In this document: in pieces, positions 24,957 to 36,759 of the stretch
How the letters are laid out: each line of letters opens with the position of its first letter
Numbering within the stretch: position 1 is the stretch's first letter
Notes under the pieces: generated by a model
The model's database searches: none
Seen by the model: the letters and a program-made list of their open reading frames with translations, nothing else
Told to the model about the DNA's origin: nothing
Assembly: GCF_005239225.2 (NCBI RefSeq)
Contig: NC_133299.1
Coordinates: 13,937,154 to 14,001,153 of the forward strand
DNA length: 64,000 bases
Origin: Populus alba
Taxonomy: Eukaryota; Streptophyta; Magnoliopsida; Malpighiales; Salicaceae
Direction of reading: 5' to 3'
Translations under genes and position numbers: made by a program

Positions 24957-27900
24957 ATGATGCAGAGATGGCATAGAAAAAAATCCCATTTTCCTTTAAT
25001 AGCATTTATTTTTCTTGGTATTATCGTTTGTTCAATTCTTTACAATGAAAGTAGCATTCAGCAGGTCCACGAAGAAGACCCATCAAACCAAGGTCCTAAC
25101 CATCAACAACATGCCACCACAGTAACTTACGTTAAGCCAAATCTTGGTACCCACTCAAATTTTGCACCAGGTATGTAATATGTTTCAAAGGTTCAATCTT
25201 TTTGTGTTTTTCAATTTCTTGAATGTAAGAACTGTGTAAAGTTTTGATCTTTTACCGGTTTGCTGTTTTGGGTTTTGTTTTCTTAGTGCTTTTGGATAGG
25301 TTTAGTAGATGTAACTCAACTAGTGAGTACAGTGGCAAGAGGATCAGATGGGGTGACTCGAAAGTGGAAAGGGGGAGGAGAAAGAGCTTGGAAAGTTGTG
25401 ATGTTTTTGCAGGCAAATGGGTGTTTGATAGTGAGTCATATCCGCTTTACAATGAGTCTGATTGTCCTTACATGTCTGATCAATTGGCGTGTCATAAGCA
25501 TGGAAGGTCTGATTTGGGGTATCAGCATTGGAGGTGGCAACCTCATGACTGCAACTTGAAGAGGTACTTGTCTCTTTTAATTCATTTTCAAGTATGTGTA
25601 TTGTATTTTGTTTTTAGAGTATAGTTAGATGTGCTTTGAAGCATGAGAATGAAGACCCTCGAGTTTTAGATTTGCTTATTGCCTGTAGCCTTCTTATTAG
25701 GTATTGAAGTGGGAATCCCATGTAGTTTAGATAGGTGAAATCAAAATCTTAGTAAGCCTAGAATTGAAGATTCTGTATAGTTGAAGTAAAGAGAACTAAA
25801 AAGAACCTTCTAAATTCGCCCCATCAGCTGACGCCTGGAATCTAAATCCGGTTTCTTAATTTTGCATGTCTTGGTGAAAGAATGCTCTTATTTAAAGTAG
25901 TTTTTGTTGAGCCGAACCATTCTGTTTATTGAACATGATATGCAAACCTGTTAATTTTGGGTGTTTTATGTTAAATGAGATTTGATTAGTTCTCATTGTT
26001 GTTTTCATTTGGTATTGTAGATGGAATGTGACTGAAATGTGGGAGAAGTTGAGAGGGAAGAGACTAATGTTTGTGGGGGATTCGCTAAATAGAGGGCAGT
26101 GGATATCAATGGTGTGTTTGTTACAGTCAGTAATTCCAGCAGATAAGAGATCCATGTCACCTAATGCCCCTCTTACCATTTTCAGGGCAGAGGTAAGCAC
26201 AAACCTTGCATGGAGTTTAAAGTAATCTTAATGTGCAATAGAAGAAAAAGTTTGGTGAAGTTTAGTTCTACAGTTTTGTTATGATATGTTGCAGGATAAT
26301 TTGATTTGTGTTTGTTTGCAGGAATACAATGCCACTATCGAATTTCTCTGGGCCCCTCTTCTTGTTGATTCTAATTCTGATGACCCAGTGAATCACAGAT
26401 TGGATGAACGGATAATGCGCCCAGATTCAGTTCTAAAGCATTCATCAAAGTGGGAGCATGCAGACATACTAGTTTTCAACTCGTACTTGTGGTGGAGACA
26501 AGGCCCTGTTAAGCTTTTGTGAGTGCTACACCATTGAGGTTTCATCAGTTTAGAAGACATGAGTTGTAATGCAGTTATAGAATTGGTTATGAATTGGTGC
26601 AATAATCAAGCTTTGTGACATTTGCAGATGGAGTGCTGAAGAGAATGGAGCTTGTGAAGAATTAGACGGGTTAGGAGCTATGGAGTTGGCTATGGGGGCC
26701 TGGGCTGACTGGGTGGCTTCTAAAGTTGATCCCCAGAAGAAACGAGTCTTCTTTGCTACCATGTCTCCAACACATCTCTGGTGAGTGTGATCCATTGCCT
26801 GTGAACTTAATTCTGACTCCATGACCGTGAGTTCTTTCTGCATATAGTACTTGGTATTTAAACCACAGAGCTGACTACAAATGCCATATAATTATTCACC
26901 AACTCTCGGAGAATTCTAACCGTCCTTTGTTAGTGACTTGAATTCAGAATGAATTTTAGAGTTATGTGAATCATTTTAATCAAGGATTGTCCGCTGACTC
27001 AAATGTAAACTGTTAATACTTCAGTTTGGTTTTCATTTGTAAACTGGTGTTCGGAGCATGGACTGTGAGATTGTTCACTATAAGCTTGTCCTCCCTTGCC
27101 CATGTTCTACTGTCTTCCACCTTTTTCTTTTAATCTCAAAAGACTGAACTGTTACTTGTTAATTGTGGCTGTTATCTGAGTAACCAATTTTGTTTCAATT
27201 CTACTTTAATGACCAGCATTAAGCAACATATCACTGGGCACACCTTTTTGCCTAAGCTCCACCTCAATTTTCTTGTATTAGACATTCAGACATCCTTTGC
27301 CGCTCTTGTTACACAGGGCATGAACCATAAGTAACAAATTTAAAAGAGGAGGGTCCAAGAAGCTTAGCTAGTGCCATATTTGGTGCATTTCAATGTCATA
27401 GAAAGAGGCTTTTAAGCTGCCTTCGCAATTAGTCTCATACATCCATGCAGTTATACATGTAATAGATTGGCAATCTCAAAACTTGTTTGAAAGAAAAAGA
27501 TACAAGCCTTACTTTTTTGCGATTTAAGATTGTCAAGCTTCCAGCATATGCACCTGGTCTAGGTTATAGTAGCTTGTCACCCTTAGCAAATTTGAGAATC
27601 CACCTCTCATGTTCATGTTAAACTATTTGCATATTTCAGGAGCCGTGAATGGGAGCCTGGAAGTAATGGAAATTGCTATAGTGAGAAGATGCCAATTGAT
27701 TGGGAGGGGTACTGGGGAAGTGGTTCTGATATGCCTACAATGCGCATGGTGGAAAAGGTTCTTGGCAGATTGGGATCAAAGGTTTCAGTTCTCAATATTA
27801 CACAGCTTTCAGAGTATCGTAAAGATGGCCACCCTTCAATCTATCGAAAATTCTGGGAGACACTGAGCCCTGAACAATTATCGAACCCAAAATCTTACTC

Positions 27901-27970
27901 TGATTGTATACATTGGTGCTTGCCTGGTGTGCCTGATGTCTGGAACGAATTACTATTCCATTTGTTGTAA
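24957..27970 (+). CDS. TBL34: TRICHOME BIREFRINGENCE-LIKE polysaccharide O-acetyltransferase (6 exons)
   Basis: Second TBL gene of the tandem pair: a Golgi membrane xylan O-acetyltransferase of the TBL34/35 type by resemblance. By-eye exons: 24957-25170, 25287-25563, 26021-26192, 26322-26518, 26628-26780, 27640-27970. All junctions are GT-AG with an open frame, giving 447 residues. The ATG at 24957 gives MMQRWHRKK, a basic cytosolic tail, then a membrane segment at about 13-30. GDSL is at 183-186 and DCIH at 426-429. Cysteines and the WRWQPH block of the TBL domain are intact. It has one extra 5' intron (phase 1) relative to its upstream neighbour; the other four introns are at identical positions and phases (2, 0, 2, 2). 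The last intron (26781-27639) is the longest at 859 bp and holds nothing recognisable. TBL34 is preferred over TBL35 because of recalled adjacency to PYL4 and DTX44 in Arabidopsis. Confidence 0.93.
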
Positions 27971-28790
27971 AAGCAAATGTACCTGTCCACATGGCAAGTC
28001 ATTTTCTGTAGCAATTGGAATAGAATCACTGTAGCGATATGTATTTTGGAAAGGAAATTGCAAAAATGCTTGCCAAGGACGTCATTCATTAAAAGAAAAG
28101 CTGTGCAAGCTTACATATTTTGTAATTTTAGATAAAGGTTAATAAATTTAGCTCACATGATTAAAGATAAGTTTTGGTGGATGTAATCCCATTATTCAGA
28201 TCATATAATCCTAATTTCTTTTGGATTTTCTGCATAAAATTTCGTAGATCGTTTCTAAAAGCACAATTTGTAACTTGCCAAAGTAAATGTACTTTTTGAA
28301 TAAAGGATGGGATGGTCTGAAGGAGGAACTGCATGCCCAAGAATATCAAGCTGCCTTCAATCCGAAGTTTAAAAGCTAAAAGCACAAAACACATTTGATA
28401 CAGGGATTCCCAACGTCAGTATTCAAGAACAATGGCATCTAAGAATATGGAGCTACTTGCATGCAGAAGTTGATAGCACAAGAAGCACATTTCATTCAAA
28501 GGATGATCATGTCTATCTGTTCAACAAAATTGGCACCAGAGCTGCCTGGCTTCATAAGATAGGCTAATTAGAACATCCTATTGATAATCCTAGAAGTGTT
28601 TACACATTTGATGTTTGTACAAGTACTATATGCTATTCCTTTCTTTTGTGGCCTCTACATTGGTTTTTATACGAGCAGGCTGCATGAGAAGCTGAGCTGT
28701 ACCATCCCATCCCAGTCTTGCCCAAATCCAAAAACCATCTTGATTTTCCCAGTTCCTACTTTCTTTTCTTTCTCAAAATGAACTTGAAAG
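27971..28790. other. Convergent intergenic region
   Basis: 3' UTR and spacer between the second TBL gene (+) and the BZR-like gene (-). Moderate AT content, no coding frame of note and no repeat recognised. Confidence 0.4.
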
Positions 28791-29773
28791 CTAGAGTGAA
28801 AGGGTGAGATTGACATCATTTCCTCCATGGCACTCTTGAATTGGTGAGTTGGTGCTCAGTGGAAATGCTCCATATTCTAAATCCAAATGATTGTTGCAAG
28901 TATAGTGATTGTGATCTTCTGGCGGGGCATCATAGGAGCTTGCAACGTTAGCTTCATGATAAGGGTTATGAAGAACCTGTCCAAAAGAAGAAATGGAATG
29001 AAGAAAATGTACTAAAGCAAAAACATAGAACTAAAGATGAGAGAAGATCTGCTCCTTTAGCACTTGAAGAACACAGCAAATAAAAACCAAGTAAACCAAA
29101 GCCAAACTAGAAAAACAAAAGATTCCCATAGACAAGAAAATGCACTCGACAAGCACAGAATAAGATTAAAAAAATTTGTGGCCTGGGAAAATTAAATCAA
29201 CATAGAAGCAGGAAAGGAACAGAGCATAACATTTAATGAAATCAAAGCAGTTCAAGCAGAAGAAGCTCAGGAACCAAGTAAAAGGAGAGTAAGAAGCTAA
29301 AACAGACATTGCTTGAAGAGGCAAAACAGGAAAGCAGCGGTATTTGACGAAACAAGAAACTCAGCAGCAACAAATAGCATCATTACCAAAACAAAAATAT
29401 GTAAACTGGAAGAATTTCCTAAGCAGTTCAGATTGATTAGATTATAGGTATGAAAGAAAAGGTTCACCGTCCTACAAATGGTGCCATCGTCCTCAACGTG
29501 CCATCCTGCTTCCTCACAGAGAGCCTTGAGCAGGTCATTACAGTCTGCATGTTTCGGAAGCTTGTAGTTTCCATGCTTTCGAAGACCTTCAAAAATTTTC
29601 TTAGCCACTGCTCGCCTTCGACGCTCCCTCTGCTGGTTCGTTTGCCGTTCTCTATCAGAAGGATAGCGAAATTTGGTGACAATGCGGCCATCTTTTGTAG
29701 CTCTATGTACTGTCCAAGGTCCCCTGCTAGTCTTGATGCAGCCACTTAACACCACCTTCTTCTCATCTACCAT
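28791..29773 (-). CDS. Short atypical BES1/BZR1-family transcription factor (2 exons)
   Basis: Plant-specific brassinosteroid-type nuclear regulator with the BES1/BZR1 N-terminal DNA-binding domain. Exon 1 is 29773-29468 and exon 2 is 28976-28791, with a GT-AG intron in phase 0; the protein has 163 residues. The basic bHLH-like domain is at about 46-102: RERRRR at 49-54, then [20 protein letters not shown] and [12 protein letters not shown]. Residues 1-45 ([13 protein letters not shown], then [12 protein letters not shown]) are a conserved-looking extension that BZR1 itself lacks. Exon 2 contributes only 61 residues, without the Ser-rich GSK3-site region, PEST or 14-3-3 segments of canonical members (about 300 residues or more). 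It ends in LTLSL at 159-163, an LxLxL EAR-type repression motif. It may escape BIN2-type phosphorylation control; that is inference. It could instead descend from the BZR1 domain of a BAM7/8-type protein, but the domain sequence looks closer to BES1. Confidence 0.85.
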
Positions 29774-31354
29774 ATTTTCTTCCTCCCTTTCTCCTCTTCA
29801 GTCTTCAGTTTTGCTAATGCTAGTTTTCTTTTCTTTCTCTTCTCCACTGCTATCTGCTAATATATACAGAAAACAACATAAAGGTAAAAGGAAACAAAAA
29901 GGAGGGAATCATAAGTGTAAGACGCTAATCAGGCTTGTTTCACTTTGACCGAGAAAATCATCCTTGAGATTAGCAAATGGATCGGAGTGTCATTTAATGG
30001 ATAAATAAACGGTTTGATGCAACACATCGGGTGGTAAATGTCATACTTGATAGCAGAGATGCCTCCCTTTTAGCCAATTCCAATGAATATATGCATGGAC
30101 AGTCCAAGAATCAAGTAGGGTACGACCCGGGACAAACATGCAAAAGCCACAGCTACTGGAAACAGAACACTTTATGCCCAATAATAGGAAGGACAGTAGA
30201 CAAAGATGAGCACCTTTTTTTTCGTTTTTTTTTTTTTTTTTTTAATTTGAACCCCAGATGAGAAGCTTGCTGCTTTACACGATAACCAATCTCAATTTTC
30301 CATTGCATTTATCCTTAGATAATCCAATTAAGGACATGATAAAAAAAAAAAAAAAAAAAATTATTCACCAAACAGTGAAGGATGGCATCAATTGTTTGAT
30401 TACTTCATCTGATTACAGGGGTCAAATCAGATGATTAATAACTCCGTTGATTTCATGCAACCTAAGTGGGCACAGCAAATTTGATTTGAACTTTATAAAG
30501 ACATGATTCTTGTATTGTCTTAAGAACTCGTTTACAGATTCTAATTTTATAACACAACATACTAAACTGAGTTTTGAAATTACATAGGTTTTCAATTAAA
30601 AAATCACCTGTTCTCAATTATTTACATAGATGTTTCAGTTGAATTTAATGATTGTACACTAAACCAAAAATGTTGCAGAGTGGAGGGACCATCTCCCTCC
30701 GATGAAAGCTAAACCAATTCCGAGATGCTTGACCTATGCCCTTCCCCACTGTGCCCAACATTGAAAATTAAGCGATGGGATGGTCTGGAACTGAGGGGAG
30801 CCTTGATGACTTCGTTGCATGATTGATATATACGGATTTCTCCTGGAACTTCAGTTGCTCAAACCTTGGTAATGTAGCACAAATCTATAAGGAGAATGTA
30901 ATAAATTCAACATGGAATTCAGGCGGAGAGGCTGACAAATCACAGATCAACCACAAACCAGTGGTATTTCAAGGATTCAACTTTGACTGGAGAAGCTCGC
31001 TGGCTGTTTACAAGTATCCTATCTTTTTCTGCATCTGTACTATTCCTATTGTCAATAAGGATAAATCCATAAGACCTGGACTATTTGATAAAATAGCTCA
31101 AAATAAGTAATAAAAACAATATGAATAAATCATTGGAAAAGGTAGCAGAATTATTCACAAAGAAGATGAGCGAATACTGAGCTAACTCCATCAGCAATTT
31201 ATTTTCCAATATTAAGAAACAAAACCACTGCCATGAGTGGATTTTAAGATCTTACTTCTACAACTAAGAGATTAATTCTCCCTGATAAAAGTCTTTGACA
31301 TACAAGGAGGCTTGCTTGTCAGTTCAAAGTGGCCTCTTCCAACTTCTAGCCTTT
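29774..31354. other. Promoter of the BZR-like gene and spacer
   Basis: The leader of the BZR-like gene lies at about 29774-29880 (minus strand). A poly-T run at about 30222-30243 is flanked by tRNA-like text on the minus strand (see rejected list), and a poly-A run lies near 30340. About 30660-31110 is less AT-rich, with a 95-codon open frame on the plus strand that I cannot identify. It may be old downstream sequence of the BRCA2 relic. Confidence 0.35.
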
Positions 31355-33944
31355 TCAATCATCAATTATAAATATAACCTTCTTGAATTTATCAATAATA
31401 AGCATAAAACAAGTAAGGTGGTAAATAATAGCAGGCATCATATACCAAAGCTTAACTATCATGATCAAATTCTATATTGTTCACCAAGGTAGAGATCTAG
31501 GCCAGCTTTGAGTAGAGGAAGCAGCATTTTTAAGGTGCAAAAAAATTGAGGAATCAAAACTCAAAGAATAAGTCGAGTTTTCTGTTGCTTCAGCTATCCA
31601 GGGATGATTTAGTTGATCCTTTGCTCTCTTTATAAGATTAAAGAAGACAACCTGCAAAGATAATGGCTTGCATTCACAAACTTATCCATCCTTCTCATTT
31701 CCATTTGGAAATTTTCGCCATGAATCAACTCGTATTAGATTATAAACTAATGCATTCTGGGGTTGACAATAAAAGGACCTAATACACTCATGGATCCAGC
31801 AAGATTATAGCTGGTTGGTGTAAATGAATGGTTATCTATGAATGGTGAACAGAAGCTGATGGCAAGTCAGGACTTTGACGTTACCTCTGAATCCAATGTA
31901 GAAATGGCAGTATCAATCACAGACACACACTGTTTCCTTAGCAGAGGAGCTGTATAAACCTCTCCCATGGGCAACACAAGTGCAGCGATATCAAATTCAT
32001 TGCATAATCAAAAAACAATGGAGAACCAAACTGGTCAAGTCATGAAATTTGTCATTTTGATCAGCATGGCAGCAAGTGGACTGGGTTTATGTGTCTACCA
32101 AGAAAGCGGAGGTGGGATCCATAAAAGATAGATATGTATAATTTACCAGCAACGAGGAACTTCACCCATATTTGACAATAATACTGATACTCGAGGGCTG
32201 AAAAATGGCTTAAAAGGGCAGCCTTTAGTTAGATTCAATTGTTAAGACAGGAGAAAAGCAAATAGGGGCTTACTGAAACTGTTGCATTGCCAGGACAAAA
32301 GTTGCCATTTGGTTGTAGATCCTCTTGCTTGTAAGCAAAGTGTATTCAAATCAGAATTCACAGGTAAAAGTCCTGCTATAGCACAGGTCTGTCCCTCGAG
32401 AAGATCACTTGGCAGTTATTTGAGGACGCTGTGCCATTTTTATTTGAAATATCAACCAACAGCACAAGCAGTAGCCTTTGAAGTGGATCCATCCTTGAAC
32501 CAGTACCACTATCCAGAGAATTAGCAACTGTTGTATCTAATGAGCACAGTCCATTCCTTAAGCAATTCTGTATACAATTTGCTTTGTTATTAAACTCGCA
32601 GGTGCTGTCATTGTGAACAGCATCAAATTTCCCCAACAAGTTACCCCCTGAAATGACTATTTTTTATTTATTAAAGGGATGGCTAGACATGGTTCGCAGA
32701 TAATTTAAGAGGTGAAATGAAAGTTTTTGAGATATGTTTACTCTTCGAAGCTTCTGGATGGGTAAATGCAGTGTAAAAAGAATTTTCCTTGTTTGATGAA
32801 GCCTCATCAAATATAATATCTTCAAAAACTGAGAGACCCATATCAAATGCATCCCCCTCGTTTCAGAAAGCTCCTATTTCTGGGTCACCAAGAAGACTCC
32901 TTGCACGTTTCAATGCCTCACTGGAAACGGAAAAGGATCTTCCACCAGCAGTGTGGAATTTAAATGGTGGTGGTTTGGGAGCAGAATATTGTGCTTCAGA
33001 TTGCAACAAGTCTGTATCGACCTCCTTTACCAATTGGCTTTTTAAATACCAGACTTGGAAACTAAAAGAGACCTGGGAACTAGCAGATCATGCCAGCTTT
33101 CATCCCTGAATGTGATAAATCCTGCCACACAAATTGCTCAACAATGGATGGTTTCCACAAAAATTGCTGAACAGACATCGCTTTCGCAATCAAAGATTGT
33201 CTCAATACAACTGATTTCCCTGATCCTGCATGGAAAATCGGTGCATTTCCATCATCTTCATTCCCTTTCTCCTAAAGCTACAGAAAACCAAATTCGTTAT
33301 CTCCCCCACATGCTTCACCCTGCCAAACAAACAAAACCATTTCCACAACAGTACAGTAGACAACCAACAGAACGCTAACAAATTATTTCACTATCAATTT
33401 TGGTGCTTCACATATGGCTTAAGCATCATAAATAAATTTAAAACGCTAAATCTAATAAAATAAACAAATACTTCAATAAGAGAAAATCACTGAGCAATTT
33501 AAATTCCTTAGGGTTTGTAAACAAACTAAAACCTAAAATGCAAAAAATAAAAACATAGAGATAAGCACGCACCGTCGTCGTCGTCTTCACCGCCGCCGAG
33601 GACAGCTAAAGCTTTCGCAATCGAAGATTGCTTTAACACAGCTGATTTCCCTGATCCTGTGCGGAAAATCGGTGTATTTCCGTAAAGCGGACATCCTTCA
33701 CTCAGAAAAAAACACAATCCATACGTGAATACATGTATTACACGCGTATTTATACAGCTATACATACCCATATTGAAGAACCTTGGCGTAAGAGATCAGC
33801 CATGGAAGGGAGGTCAGTTTTGGAGCTGGGAGTGGAGTTAGGGCTCCGTTTGGTTTAGGTTCGGGTTTGGTGTGGATAATTTGGCCGGGTATTTCCCATC
33901 GGATATTTTTTCCCGGCGTCGGAGAAGATTTGTCACGTCTACAT
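31355..33944 (-). pseudogene. BRCA2: BRCA2 pseudogene (intron-containing, internally deleted)
   Basis: Relic of the RAD51-loading recombination mediator BRCA2. The initiator ATG at 33944 is followed by TAG (33939-33941) and TGA (33933-33935) where Ser and Trp are expected, then QIFSDAG. A frameshift leads to IRWEIPGQ and another to SMADLL. BRC-repeat exons follow: PIFRTGSGKSAVLKQSSIAK (about 33690-33574), PIFHAGSGKSVVLRQSLIAK (about 33280-33200) and FKFHTAGGRSFSVSSEALKR...GDPE (about 32965-32875, then TGA at 32863). KTFISPLKL, GGNLLGKFDA and LVDISNKN follow to 32280. The sequence then jumps to OB-fold 3: FFSPR...LSNMGEVP (about 32200-32146), FDIAALVLPMGEVYTAPLL (about 32000), NLIKRAKD...WIAEATENS (about 31640-31565), LKNAASSTQSW, and an FII end (TGA at 31355). 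The helical domain, OB1 and OB2 are absent. Retained introns show a DNA-level copy or in situ decay, not retroposition. Confidence 0.85.
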
Positions 33945-35030
33945 TTTCCGTGAAATTAGGGATTTGTTTTTCTGCTGAGCGAGGTGGTGCTAAAGTTTTT
34001 AGTGTTTTTTTTTTAAAAAAAAAAAAAAATTGGGTGTGTGAAGAGGGCGGGAAAAGTGAAGAGTGTATTCGGAGGGGGAATTGGATTGAAGAAACACTTG
34101 GGCTTGGATGTTTGGGTTATGGTCTTGGGTTATTTAATTGGGCTGGACCGGGGGAGTTGAGGCCTGTTAGCACAAAGAAAAGGAGTTTACTTGTGTTTAT
34201 AAAAAACATTTAATGATTCTTACCAGTCAATGAATTATTTTCATGTGTTCATTAGTTTCTTGCTAAATTTTATCCATAGGTATTGTCGAGTTTATTTTTA
34301 AAAAATAAATAGATTAAATTCTAAGATTTTATGAATGAATTTGGTAACAAGGAATATAATGGTAGGAATGGAAATGGAAGTTTAATTTCTATTTTTTATA
34401 GGAGTTTAAAGAAATAAAATGAAAATGTGAATAAACAATGGAAAATGAGAACAAAAGCTCATTTGTATGGGAGGATATTGAAATAAAAAAAAAAATAAAA
34501 ACAAGAATTATTTTTTAAGATAATATTTTATTTCCATTCATTGTATATTAACTGCTTTTATTATATATTTTTCAACTCTTTATAAAAATAATATTTTTCT
34601 TTCCTAATAAATTGTTCAACTCTTAAAAAAAAAGTAAAATAATTAAAGGTACATGAACAATTTCATATAAAAGAGGACATTTTAAGAAGTGCGTAAGATA
34701 ACATTCCTTAAAAAATAAAAATAAAATATGAACTTATTTATCAATGAGAATTTTGATAAAACTCGTCAATATTTTACTTCCTAAAAAACAAGAGGATGTT
34801 TGATTTTTGATTAAATTATAACCCGGTCCTTGTAATTTAACATAACTAACTAATTAGTTCTCAATTTTTTACAAGCAACATATTTAACCTTTATATTTTA
34901 AAATTTATAATTTAGTCTTTCTGTAAATTTCATGAGCTTCTTCAATTTGATTTCCCCCCTGAAAAATAGGATAAGAAAGGAGAATCAGGTAAATGAAAAG
35001 GCTCGACGATGAAAGATGGTGTTTTAAATA

Positions 35031-35107
35031 AACTAAATTTAGGATGGTAAATCCAAATCAAAGAATTATTTAATTATTTATGATAGCAAATACACTAATT
35101 AATTAGT
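35031..35107. repeat. ~77 bp direct repeat, copy 1
   Basis: Shares AACTAAATTTAGGATGGT, CCAAATCAA and AATTATTTATGATA with 35727-35803; about 620 bp separates the copies. Confidence 0.8.
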
Positions 35108-35454
35108 TATGACTAGTGTATACACCCTACCTTTTTTTGGGTTGCGTATAATTTTTTAAAACGTCAAAAAAAAAAATTCAGATCATGAATCATTAAATTC
35201 ATTATAATAATTTAAATTTAAAAAATATAAACTCAACTCTTTAATTAATATTTAGTTAGTTTGTCAATCTTATAAATTCATTAGATTAAATTAAGTTTTT
35301 AAAATTTATTATATAATATAAAATATAAAAATTAATTTATCATCAACTTAATATCATAAAATAAAATTTAATAAAAACCTCATAATTAAAATTAAAATAT
35401 AAATAAAAGGGTAAAAAAAAGCTCAACTTGACTTTTTATTTAATATTAAGTTTA

Positions 35455-35645
35455 ATTGCCAAGCTCGTGACCTCCACGGTTCCAATACGCGTGTTAACCA
35501 ACTAAATCACCTAACAAAGTTGATGACACATGATTCCAATAATACAATAAGGTTTTCTTTTTTGCAAAGAAAATAATGTGTCCTCCACAAGGCTACACAT
35601 GCTCTAACTAACTAAGCCACCAATCAAAATCGATGACAAATAATT
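35455..35645 (-). mobile_element. SINE-like tRNA-derived sequences (two heads in tandem)
   Basis: On the minus strand, about 35530-35455 reads GATTTAGTTGGTTAACACGC, then GGAGGTCACGAGCTTGG, resembling a tRNA A box and B box. A second similar block, GGCTTAGTTAGTTAGAGCAT, then GTGGAGGACAC, lies at about 35640-35575; both are preceded by a related TGTCATC(A/G)A...TTTG. This is the appearance of tRNA-derived SINE heads. No clear 3' tail or target duplication was found, so limits and family are uncertain. Confidence 0.4.
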
Positions 35646-35726
35646 CAAACAATTCATCAAGCTAGTTTACTGTCGAGTGAAACCAACTCTTAGTATTTTA
35701 ATTGTGTTTATAATAAGCTAAAAAAA

Positions 35727-35803
35727 ACTAAATTTAGGATGGTCAGTCCAAATCAAGGGATTACTTAATTATTTATGATACTAAATACACTAATTAATTA
35801 GCT
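35727..35803. repeat. ~77 bp direct repeat, copy 2
   Basis: Second copy of 35031-35107, differing at about ten positions. Together they bracket the SINE-like sequences. Confidence 0.8.
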
Positions 35804-36354
35804 AAAAAAACTAAGTTATAATCTCTCTCCTGATGGATTAAAAAAGGAAAACGAAAAGAATTGTGTTTTTGATAGCAAAGTGCATACTTATCTTCATATT
35901 TTTAAATTCATGGGGTAAAGAATTACGAGTAAAATTAGAAAATCAGAAAACATTTAAATTTGCGAGAGGTTTTTTCTCCATTATTGGAGAGAACCAAAAT
36001 GGTGGGGGGCCCACATGGGAAGATTGTCCCTCGTTTCTCATATGGAAAATTCCAACCACTTCGAATTTCAGTCCTTTCTCCTTTTCTTTCTTTCCACGTT
36101 TTATGCTGAGAGCATAGGGTCAAAGATTTTAAAGGTAAAAAACAGAAGAATTTTTACCTTTTCTTTCTTCTCTTCTCTTTTTTATCTTTTATTGATTTTG
36201 TACCAAGAAATTTTTGGCATTAGGTTTACAAATCTTATTTTTATATAGATAAATTCGTTTTTAAATTCAACTTCCATTATGCTACTTGAGCACCTTGATT
36301 TTTAATCTCTTGCTAAACATCTCTCAATGAAAACTATATTTAATATTTGTTGTT

Positions 36355-36550
36355 TGAAAGTGTTGGTATACGATTGTTTTTTAAAATATTTTTTTATTCA
36401 GAAATATATCAAAATAATATTTTTTAAAAATTATTTTTTTTATCAGTGTATCAAAATGATCTAAAAATATAAAAAAAATATATTAATTTAAAAAAAATAA
36501 AAATAATAATTCTTTTTCAAAAATGCTTTTGAAATACAAAAACAAATAGA
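36355..36550. repeat. MITE-like dispersed element, copy
   Basis: Starts TACGATTGTTTTTTAAAATA, has the core TTATCAGTGTATCAAAATGA and ends TTTTGAAATACAAAAACAAA. Confidence 0.55.
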
Positions 36551-36599
36551 GTTTTAAATTTAATCTCTTACTAAATATCTTGTTGAGCACTTAGAGGAT

Positions 36600-36755
36600 G
36601 TTTGGAATAATAGTAGTATTAGCTTTTCAAATTATTTTTCTTAAAAATATTTTAAAATTATATTTATTTTAATATTTTAAAATTTAGTTTTAATATCAAT
36701 ACATTAAAATATGATTATAAAAAAATAAATAAAAATTCATAAAATTCTAATTACA
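36600..36755. repeat. MITE-like dispersed element, degenerate copy
   Basis: Starts AGCTTTTCAAATTATTTTTC and has TTTTAATATCAATACATTAA. It is truncated before the usual end. Confidence 0.4.
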
Positions 36756-36759
36756 CACG

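Noticed and set aside
30240..30300. tRNA-like text on the minus strand (TTGGTTATCGTG, then GGGGTTCAAATT) next to poly-A
   Set aside because: No acceptor stem or cloverleaf can be formed and only about 60 bases are involved. At best it is a SINE or tRNA-derived fragment, so it is not listed as a gene.
30823..31110. 95-codon plus-strand frame (contains PVVFQGFNFDWRSS)
   Set aside because: Composition looks protein-like, but there is no recognisable family and no supporting splice sites. Not enough to call a gene.
33872..34213. 113-codon plus-strand open frame
   Set aside because: It is antisense to the BRCA2 relic start and then passes through a poly-A tract encoding poly-Lys; no domain. A shadow frame.
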